A stretch of DNA of 64,000 bases, from positions 1,922,001-1,986,000 of the forward strand of contig NZ_CP166871.1 in NCBI RefSeq assembly GCF_041379045.1, read 5' to 3'. The DNA comes from Thalassotalea ponticola (GTDB lineage Bacteria; Pseudomonadota; Gammaproteobacteria; Enterobacterales; Alteromonadaceae). Below are positions 46,786-53,279 of this stretch, in pieces. Made by a program: the position numbers and the translations under genes. How positions within the stretch are numbered: position 1 is the first letter of the stretch; every line of letters starts with the position of its first letter. The notes under the pieces are model-generated. The model made no database searches, was not told where the DNA came from, and worked only from the letters and a program-made list of their open reading frames with translations.

Positions 46786-47552
46786 TCCCCTGTCTCGATG
46801 TTCGCGACGGGGTGGTAGTAAAAGGCGTACAATTTCGCAATCACCAAGTCATTGGTGACATCGTGCCTTTGGCTCAACGCTATGCCGATGAAGGTGCCGA
46901 TGAATTGGTTTTTTACGATATTACCGCCAGCTCCGACGCTAGGGTTGTCGACAAAAGTTGGGTGGAAAAAATAGCCCGAGTAATTGATATTCCGTTTTGC
47001 GTTGCCGGTGGTATAAAAACCGAACAAGATGCTCAAACCCTACTGGCTATGGGCGCTGACAAAATTTCAATTAACTCTCCAGCGCTTAATGACGTCACTC
47101 TGATATCGCGTCTTAACGCGCAGTTTGGGCAACAATGCGTGGTCGTCGGTATTGACTCGTACTTTGATCAACAAAGCGGTCAATACCAAGTCTATCAATT
47201 CACTGGCGACGAGAAAAAGACAGCTCGTACAACTTGGCAAACTCACGATTGGGTAAGAGAAGTGCAACGGCGCGGCGCCGGAGAGATAGTGCTCAATGTG
47301 ATGAACCAAGACGGCGTGCGACAAGGCTATGATATCGAGCAAATGGCTTCGCTGCGAGCGGTATGTGATATCCCCTTGATCGCCTCTGGCGGTGCCGGAA
47401 CCATGCAACATTTCGCCCAAGCGTTTATCGATGCCGATGTCGACGGTGCTCTAGCGGCCAGTGTATTTCACAAAGGTATTATCGACATAACTGAGTTGAA
47501 ACTGTACTTACAACAACAAGGCATTGTCGTTCGCCTTGATCAAAAACGTTAG
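46767..47552 (+). CDS. hisF: Imidazole glycerol phosphate synthase, cyclase subunit
   Basis: A 261-residue TIM barrel that, with HisH, makes imidazole-glycerol phosphate and AICAR. The catalytic Asp residues lie in [13 protein letters not shown] (Asp11) and in [14 protein letters not shown]; phosphate sites are [11 protein letters not shown] and [11 protein letters not shown]. The start is GTG 46767 with a perfect AAGGAGG (46753-46759) seven bases upstream, inside hisA. A short insertion rich in Gln and Lys follows the SYFDQQSG segment. Confidence 0.97.
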   Translation: MLAKRIIPCLDVRDGVVVKGVQFRNHQVIGDIVPLAQRYADEGADELVFYDITASSDARVVDKSWVEKIARVIDIPFCVAGGIKTEQDAQTLLAMGADKISINSPALNDVTLISRLNAQFGQQCVVVGIDSYFDQQSGQYQVYQFTGDEKKTARTTWQTHDWVREVQRRGAGEIVLNVMNQDGVRQGYDIEQMASLRAVCDIPLIASGGAGTMQHFAQAFIDADVDGALAASVFHKGIIDITELKLYLQQQGIVVRLDQKR

Positions 47553-47636
47553 TCGATGGCGACAACAGCTAGGGCTTGAAGTCGTATTAACCGAGCTCAT
47601 TAACGTTCGTCGATTAACCTCATAACAACACAACAA

Positions 47637-47653
47637 GGCGCCTGAAAGGCGCC
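47637..47653 (+). promoter_or_regulatory. Hairpin in the hisF-hisIE spacer
   Basis: GGCGCC-TGAAA-GGCGCC forms a perfect 6-bp hairpin that ends three bases before CAGGAG, the ribosome site of hisIE. It has no T-tract, so it is more likely to affect translation, processing or stability than termination. The 115-bp spacer also carries CAGCTAGGGC at 47565-47574, a partial copy of the repeat family. Confidence 0.5.
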
Positions 47654-47667
47654 GAACAGGAGTATAT

Positions 47668-48288
47668 ATGCAAGTGCGCTTAGACAATATCGACACCCTT
47701 GCGTGGGATAAAATGAACAACCTGATCCCAGCGATCATTCAACATGCCCATACGGGAAGCGTATTAATGCAAGGCTATATGGATCAGAACGCACTCGAGC
47801 GCACGTTACAACAAAACCTGGCCACATTTTATTCGCGTTCCAAACAACGCTTGTGGCAAAAAGGTGAAACCTCGGGCAATACCTTAGCGGTACAGTGCAT
47901 TGTCACCGATTGTGATAAAGACAGCCTCTTAGTACTTGCTATTCCCAACGGACCAACCTGTCACCTGGGAACCGATTCGTGTTTTAGTGAGCAAACGATG
48001 CATCAGCAAAATTTTTTGAGTTATCTCGAACACGTTATTCAATCTAGAAAGAACGACAGCCCAGACACCAGCTATACTGCGAGTTTGTTGGCGCAAGGCA
48101 GTAAGCGCTGCGCGCAAAAAGTTGGCGAAGAAGGGGTTGAAGTAGCACTTGCGGCAGCAACTCATGACCGAGCTGAACTATTAAATGAATGTGCCGATTT
48201 GCTTTATCACACCTTGGTTTTATTAACCCAACAAAATGTTGATTTAAAAGATGTGATGAAGGTATTACAATCTCGTCATCAACCTTAA
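47668..48288 (+). CDS. hisIE: Bifunctional phosphoribosyl-AMP cyclohydrolase / phosphoribosyl-ATP pyrophosphatase
   Basis: A 206-residue fusion for the second and third steps of histidine synthesis. The N-terminal HisI domain has MQGYMDQNALERTL, FYSRSKQRLWQKGETSGN, and zinc cysteines in CIVTDCDKDSLL and PTCHLG. The C-terminal HisE domain (about 115-206) has KRCAQKVGEEGVEVALAA and ECADLLYHTLVLL. Unlike in E. coli, where hisF and hisI overlap, it is 115 bp from hisF. CAGGAG lies five bases before the ATG. Confidence 0.97.
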   Translation: MQVRLDNIDTLAWDKMNNLIPAIIQHAHTGSVLMQGYMDQNALERTLQQNLATFYSRSKQRLWQKGETSGNTLAVQCIVTDCDKDSLLVLAIPNGPTCHLGTDSCFSEQTMHQQNFLSYLEHVIQSRKNDSPDTSYTASLLAQGSKRCAQKVGEEGVEVALAAATHDRAELLNECADLLYHTLVLLTQQNVDLKDVMKVLQSRHQP

Positions 48289-48307
48289 TAAAACACACGA
48301 TAACGCT

Positions 48308-48778
48308 ATGACAACTGAGATTAACTGGCAGGCAAAAACCTTCGACCAATTATCAACCAACACCCTTTATGACCTGTTAAAACTTCGCGTCGATATTTTT
48401 GTGGTCGAGCAAACCTGTTATTACCCTGAACTCGACGATGCGGATCGGGTGGCCAATACTATCCACTTGCTTGGCTACGACGGTGCTTCGCTAGTGGCGT
48501 ACTTGCGTATTTTGCCCAAAGGTGTCTCGTATGACGATTGCATTAGCATTGGCCGAGTAGCCGTTGCCCAAAGCCATCGAGGCCAGCGTATTGGTCGCGA
48601 CTTAATGGAGCAAGCGCTTAGCTTGTGTGATGTACATTTTGCCGGACAACCGTTAAAAATATCGGCGCAGCACTACCTTGAAGCCTTTTATCAAAGCTTG
48701 GGTTTTAGCAGTGTATCTGATGTTTATCTAGAGGATGGGATACCCCACATAGCAATGCTAAAGCAGCCTACCAAGTAG
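48308..48778 (+). CDS. elaA: GNAT family N-acetyltransferase (ElaA)
   Basis: A 156-residue single-domain acetyltransferase of the ElaA type. The acetyl-CoA loop is VAVAQSHRGQRIGRDLM, preceded by LVAYLRILPKG and the family-specific RVDIFVVEQTCYYPELDD near the N-terminus, and closed by EAFYQSLGF. The substrate is unknown. It lies 19 bases downstream of hisIE in the same direction, so it may be read through from the his operon although it has no known role in histidine synthesis. Confidence 0.92.
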   Translation: MTTEINWQAKTFDQLSTNTLYDLLKLRVDIFVVEQTCYYPELDDADRVANTIHLLGYDGASLVAYLRILPKGVSYDDCISIGRVAVAQSHRGQRIGRDLMEQALSLCDVHFAGQPLKISAQHYLEAFYQSLGFSSVSDVYLEDGIPHIAMLKQPTK

Positions 48779-48814
48779 TCCTTACTGTGACCTGTTAATG
48801 ACTTTTGAGTGTAT

Positions 48815-49582
48815 TTACTGATTATCCTTGGGGGTAATTTTATACATAACATCAACGATTTGGCTTAACACAATATACTCTGGCTGCATCGCAATCACAT
48901 AAGGCTGGTGCATATAACCTGACCCAGCGCTAACCCCAGAGCGCCGGTACGATTGCACTCTAGCATCGCTATTGACAGAGAATGAAGCGGCAAAGTTTAG
49001 GTGTGAGACCGCGTCTTTTATCGCATAGACCGTGTCGACCTTAGCGCCCATACTAGCCGCTAACAAATCGGCCTTTTGTTTGGCTCTTTGTCCAGCTTGA
49101 ACGATTAGTTGTGCGGTTAATTTTTCGCGCTCGCTGTGATCAAATTCACTGTCGATATCACTGACAAACGATTGGTTATACAAGGCGTTCACCACATCGC
49201 CGTACTTAGATAAATCGGTTAGCTCTAAACTAAAGCGCTGAGTGACGTCATAGCCAATAATGTCGAGTAGTTGGTAGTCATCGTCTCGTTTGCGTTTAAT
49301 GCGCTTAGTAATTGACGATGAGCTCAATTTACTTGGCTCTATTGACAGTTCGGTTAATGTAGCCATCACCACGGATGTCGTATCGGCAAGTTGTGACATT
49401 GCTATTTCGGGTTGTTTATCGTAGGTTCGCACCCAAAACCTAATGCTCACTTTATCGGGCGCCACGTTTTGTTCACTCACCGCTTGGACGGTAACAAATG
49501 GAAAGTCAGGTAGTGGCTGACTCGGTGTTGGCGACGCAAATAGCGATGCGCTGAATAACAACCAATGGCAAATGTGTTTCAC
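48815..49582 (-). CDS. SIMPL domain-containing periplasmic protein
   Basis: A 255-residue protein with a signal peptide (hydrophobic residues 5-16, cleavage near FASP) and a SIMPL (DUF541) domain over most of the length. It has FVTVQAVSEQNVAPDKVSIRF at the start of the fold and an AGQRAKQKADLLAASMGAK helix, as in E. coli YggE. YggE-like proteins reduce oxidative stress by an unknown route. The gene is 30 bp downstream of the putative anti-sigma gene and the sigma-factor gene, which suggests it belongs to their envelope-stress unit. Confidence 0.88.
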   Translation of the reverse strand: MKHICHWLLFSASLFASPTPSQPLPDFPFVTVQAVSEQNVAPDKVSIRFWVRTYDKQPEIAMSQLADTTSVVMATLTELSIEPSKLSSSSITKRIKRKRDDDYQLLDIIGYDVTQRFSLELTDLSKYGDVVNALYNQSFVSDIDSEFDHSEREKLTAQLIVQAGQRAKQKADLLAASMGAKVDTVYAIKDAVSHLNFAASFSVNSDARVQSYRRSGVSAGSGYMHQPYVIAMQPEYIVLSQIVDVMYKITPKDNQ

Positions 49583-49612
49583 GGTGTTCTCCTCAAAATA
49601 GATCGATAGCTC

Positions 49613-50383
49613 CTAATGCTCCTCATTGCATTGATGCTGATGTTGATTATCAAGTAAGGCTAATACCGAATCATCGTGCTGGTAAACGTCAACAAACTGC
49701 CCTTCTTTAATCCCATCCGGTAGAGGTGAATACAGGCTATGGCGAGTCTGCGCTGCGATAGACAGCGGAGCTTGAAGTTGATCGCAGTGTTGTATAAACC
49801 AGCGATTGTCGCGTTTAACTAGGTATCCTGAACTAACGCGATTGGCGTATAAGCTCGGTGACTCTTTTGAGCGCTGATAATGTGCGTTTAAAAACCGCGC
49901 AACTTGTTGATTAAATGCCACCAGCTTTTCGCTTTCATCAATCGCAGTAATTGGTAAAAAACGAATATTAGGCAATGAGTTAGGCTGATATTCAGGTAAT
50001 GAAGCAACACGTTCCAATGGCGTTTGATGAGTTGCTTTGTCAGCAGGCACTAGCGCCCTATTCTGCGACTCAAATTCAGTAGGTAAGTCAACAAGCTGAA
50101 GTTTTTTTTCGGCGACGATGTTGAGCTGCTGGGTGATCAGATCAACCAAGGGTGCACTAATCAGTAAACAAAAACAGGCCAAAGCACTAACTTTTAACAG
50201 CGACCAACCTTGGTAGCGCTCGCTGATACGAGCCGCAGTCGGTACGGTTTTGGTACGGCTCATCGCCTCGTCCATTACCTGATGCAGTCGCTGTTGCGCA
50301 ACGTCAGTTGCTGGTGATTGACGCTTTGATTTGTTGTATAGCGCCCTGAGTTGCTGATCAACATTTTGCCCATCACGACTCAT
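49613..50383 (-). CDS. Putative anti-sigma factor (membrane protein partner of the ECF sigma factor)
   Basis: A 256-residue bitopic protein. The N-terminal cytoplasmic part (1-58) is charged and helical, one membrane helix spans about residues 63-82, and the C-terminal part should be periplasmic. It has no recognised zinc anti-sigma HxxxCxxC motif. The call rests on context: the gene overlaps the end of the sigma-factor gene by 11 bp, uses its own AGGAG six bases before the ATG, and has the topology of an anti-sigma factor. It could instead be an unrelated envelope protein. Confidence 0.6.
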   Translation of the reverse strand: MSRDGQNVDQQLRALYNKSKRQSPATDVAQQRLHQVMDEAMSRTKTVPTAARISERYQGWSLLKVSALACFCLLISAPLVDLITQQLNIVAEKKLQLVDLPTEFESQNRALVPADKATHQTPLERVASLPEYQPNSLPNIRFLPITAIDESEKLVAFNQQVARFLNAHYQRSKESPSLYANRVSSGYLVKRDNRWFIQHCDQLQAPLSIAAQTRHSLYSPLPDGIKEGQFVDVYQHDDSVLALLDNQHQHQCNEEH

Positions 50384-51035
50384 AATGATCTCCTAATAGC
50401 TTTTTAAACGCGTTGCGACTGTAGCGCAGTCGAGAGCGAATAGTTTCGATGTTTTGCTCACAGATATCGCTTATCTGTTGTATTGAGAAGCCTTCTTGCT
50501 GTAATACGAACGCCTCTCGTTGTGCAAATGGCAAATGCGCTAATACCCGTTCAAACGCCTGCTGTAAGTCGTCGTATTCATTGCTGTCAATAGTAGGGCT
50601 AGCGGCGCAACCATCTGCCTTATCAAGACTGTCAAATTGCCACCTCTGCTGTCGTCGCAATTCATCAATTAACTGATGGCGGGCAATGCGAAATAACCAA
50701 GCCTTCGCACTTTGGCTCCCCTGAGGGGTAAATTGCCCCGCTTTTTGCAATACCGTAAGCCAGGTCATTTGGCTGATATCATCGGCGAGTACGCGGTCGC
50801 TCTGACACAGTAAAAAGTAATGTAAATCCCGATGCAGTCGCTCTACGAGCATGTGCATTGCCGCGGTGTTGGTCGACGAAGCAAATAGAGTTAACAATTG
50901 CTCGTTTGACATGCTATCTAAGCGAGCGAGTTTACCGGTTAACTGTTGCCATATTGACGGTCGAAAATCAGCGTTAGCACCGTTATCCCGGGATTGTCGA
51001 TGTTGACGCCAAGCTAATGATGGTACTTTAATCAA
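50373..51035 (-). CDS. ECF-type RNA polymerase sigma factor
   Basis: A 220-residue sigma-70 family protein with regions 2 and 4 only. Region 2 runs from about 55 to 125 and includes DDISQMTWLTVLQKA and AWLFRIARHQLIDELRR. Region 4 (about 160-215) has LPFAQREAFVLQQEGFSI and a helix-turn-helix in ENIETIRSRLRYSR-type sequence. The start is TTG 51033-51035 with GAGGAA six bases upstream; the first ATG, at 50912, lacks a ribosome site and would cut into region 2's lead-in. A low-complexity N-terminal extension of about 40 residues results. Confidence 0.87.
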   Translation of the reverse strand: MIKVPSLAWRQHRQSRDNGANADFRPSIWQQLTGKLARLDSMSNEQLLTLFASSTNTAAMHMLVERLHRDLHYFLLCQSDRVLADDISQMTWLTVLQKAGQFTPQGSQSAKAWLFRIARHQLIDELRRQQRWQFDSLDKADGCAASPTIDSNEYDDLQQAFERVLAHLPFAQREAFVLQQEGFSIQQISDICEQNIETIRSRLRYSRNAFKKLLGDHYES

Positions 51036-51160
51036 ATGCAGTTCCTCTGGCTGTACAACGGTTTAAGTGAATACTGACGAATTGGTGTTAAAAGACGTTA
51101 ACCACATGAATTTAAATATTAAAATGTATTACTTCAATATCATCAGAGTAACACTGTTGG

Positions 51161-51757
51161 CTAACTTTGGTCTAACTTAAAATCGAGCTGTATACTCATA
51201 CCGCGTTGCGCGATAGTTTTACCATCCACCACTTTGGCGCGATACTTCCATTTTCTCAACGCTTGCTTTGCGGCTTTATCAAATATCCGTTTGGGTGAGG
51301 AGTCGATTATTTGCACGTTGTCCACACCACCGGCTTCATTGATATCAAATGACAAAACCACCCATCCTTGAACTCCCTGCTGAGCGGCGTCAATGGGATA
51401 ACGCGGTGCAACGCGCATCACAGGCCGAGCAGCCGAATCATTGGCGACAAAATCGTTTACCGATGTCGTTTGCTCAATGTGCGTTGTAGGGACCTTGATT
51501 TGTACTTCTGGCCCAGGCGTTTGTATTGAGGGACTTACTGCATTTGGAGGCGGCACTGGTCGCGTTGGCGGTGGTATCAATGTGCGCGGTATTGTTTTAA
51601 CTTCACTATCTTTGGGCGGTTGCACAAATTCGATTGGCTCAAAGGTCGGCGTCGTGTTGTGTACGGCGGTCTTTGCAGTAACCAAGGAAGCCATAAATAC
51701 AAACAAGGCAAACACGACAGTCGATGTTAGCGCCAATAAAGAAAGTAATTTTGTCAT
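51161..51757 (-). CDS. TonB-family energy transducer
   Basis: A 198-residue TonB-like protein. A membrane anchor (residues 5-27) is followed by a Pro-rich spacer (IPPPTRPVPPPNAV) and a C-terminal TonB domain (about 115-195) with APRYPIDAAQQGVQGWVVL and KRIFDKAAKQALRKWKYR. TonB couples proton-motive force to outer-membrane receptors. No exbB, exbD or receptor gene lies nearby. A second, related gene lies 176 bp upstream on the same strand, probably a duplicate. Confidence 0.88.
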   Translation of the reverse strand: MTKLLSLLALTSTVVFALFVFMASLVTAKTAVHNTTPTFEPIEFVQPPKDSEVKTIPRTLIPPPTRPVPPPNAVSPSIQTPGPEVQIKVPTTHIEQTTSVNDFVANDSAARPVMRVAPRYPIDAAQQGVQGWVVLSFDINEAGGVDNVQIIDSSPKRIFDKAAKQALRKWKYRAKVVDGKTIAQRGMSIQLDFKLDQS

Positions 51758-51933
51758 AATAAACCCCTAAAGCTTGATATAAACAATGATTAATGCGGTA
51801 GACGATTGACGGATTTACGCCATTAGCTCGCTTATCATCAGTCACTGACCGGGTGAGCGAGGTCGATTGAACGTTGTTATCACATCAATAACGCGTCTGT
51901 TATCAATAAAACGATGGGGAAAAATAAAAGGGG

Positions 51934-52605
51934 TTAAGATTTTTTTCCAAAATCAATGCGAACCGATAAACCGTCTTGGCGTACCGTCTTGCCGTCGATA
52001 ACTTTCGCTTTATACTTCCAGCGTTGTAGTGCATCGATCGCCGCTTGATTAAAAATATCAGGTGGGCTTGCATCTAAAATTTCAATGTTTTCAATATTAC
52101 CCGAACGATTAACGCTAAATTTTAGCTTTACCCAACCGCGTATTTTTTCTCGGGCGGCTTCAATGGGATAGCGAGGAAGCGCGCGGTATATCGGCTGGGC
52201 ATCATTGTCTTTGATCACAGATACGGCAAACTCTTGTGGCTCGAGTTGGTTACTCAAATGAATTTGTGGCATGCTCACCGCAGTTTGCTCTATTTGAACA
52301 GGCTCTTTGGGCATGGGTACGGCAATAATACCAGAGGGTTTTTCGAGGAGTTTGGGTGGCGGTTCAACGACCCGTTGCTTGCGTCTCACTACCGATTTTT
52401 CCGGAAGTTGAACAATTTCAACTACTGAGCTTTGCTCTTCTTCTTCAAGGTAAATCTCGTCTGTGGCAATCAAAGCTGCCATAAACGCAAATAAGGTAAA
52501 AGAGACGCAGGCGGCCAATACAATGGGGATAATAAACTTCACATCGCGCCCATAGCGTCGTTTAATCCACTCGCGGTGTCTAATATCATCAACCTCCACC
52601 GACAT
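51934..52605 (-). CDS. TonB-family energy transducer, second copy
   Basis: A 223-residue TonB-like protein with a basic N-terminal segment, one membrane helix (about 25-45), an acidic then Pro-rich spacer, and a C-terminal domain with LPRYPIEAAREKIRGWVKLK and DIFNQAAIDALQRWKYKAK. It parallels the neighbour at 51161-51757 over the whole C-terminal domain. The spacer is shorter and more basic. ATG 52603-52605 is preferred to the TTG one codon upstream. Two TonBs in tandem without ExbBD suggest different receptor partners. Confidence 0.88.
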   Translation of the reverse strand: MSVEVDDIRHREWIKRRYGRDVKFIIPIVLAACVSFTLFAFMAALIATDEIYLEEEEQSSVVEIVQLPEKSVVRRKQRVVEPPPKLLEKPSGIIAVPMPKEPVQIEQTAVSMPQIHLSNQLEPQEFAVSVIKDNDAQPIYRALPRYPIEAAREKIRGWVKLKFSVNRSGNIENIEILDASPPDIFNQAAIDALQRWKYKAKVIDGKTVRQDGLSVRIDFGKKS

Positions 52606-52722
52606 CAACCTAGCTTAAGTATAGTACGACATAGTAAAAAGAATCAGTAAACAAATCGGTTTGCTAACTGGTTTGTTTGGTTTACGATACAACCATATCG
52701 TCAATAAAGAGAAAAATCGACT

Positions 52723-53118
52723 ATGTTAACAACTTCACCAACCATCACCGGATTCTACGCTGGCATTCTCGCCATTTTATACATCGCTCTTTCGTTTAAC
52801 GTGATCCGCTATCGGCGCAGTAAACAAGTCGGCATTGGTGACGGCAATGATAAAGACTTAGCTAAAGCGATTCGGGTGCATGGCAATTTTGCCGAATACG
52901 TGCCATTGGCGCTGATATTATTAGCGATTTATGAACTCTCTGGCGCCCAAGCCTATACCGTACACGTGCTTGGTGGAGCGTTTGTTGCCGCACGCTTTTT
53001 ACATGCGTTAGGATTGAGTAAATCCATTGGCGTCTCCTGGCAGCGTTTTGTCGGTACCCTATCAACATTCTTGGTGTTATTAATCTTGGCTGTGGTTAAT
53101 ATTACAGCACAGTTCTAA
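52723..53118 (+). CDS. MAPEG family membrane protein
   Basis: A 131-residue four-helix inner-membrane protein of the MAPEG superfamily. Helix 1 is near residues 9-26. The signature lies in KAIRVHGNFAEYVPLALIL, with the conserved Arg-x-His-x-Asn/Glu pattern, and FVAARFLHALGLS in helix 3. Eukaryotic members conjugate glutathione or process leukotrienes; bacterial function is unknown. It stands alone. A hairpin at 53147-53172 follows. Confidence 0.88.
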   Translation: MLTTSPTITGFYAGILAILYIALSFNVIRYRRSKQVGIGDGNDKDLAKAIRVHGNFAEYVPLALILLAIYELSGAQAYTVHVLGGAFVAARFLHALGLSKSIGVSWQRFVGTLSTFLVLLILAVVNITAQF

Positions 53119-53146
53119 ACAGCGCCAAAGGCTGCTGTTCGGGCAC

Positions 53147-53172
53147 ATACTCACCTTCTACAAGGTGAGTAT
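53147..53172. terminator. Hairpin between convergent genes
   Basis: ATACTCACCTT pairs perfectly with AAGGTGAGTAT (11 bp) around a 4-base loop. No T-tract is present on either side, so it is a terminator only if Rho or other factors help. It lies 28 bases after the MAPEG stop and 107 bases past the minus-strand peptidase-like gene. Confidence 0.5.
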
Positions 53173-53279
53173 TGTCCAGACATAGATTTGTTGAAACACA
53201 GGTATCGCCACTCGATATCAAACCCGATAGCAAAGCGAAAACAATGACCCAAAGGGTTCACCTGCCTACCCTGCAGACG

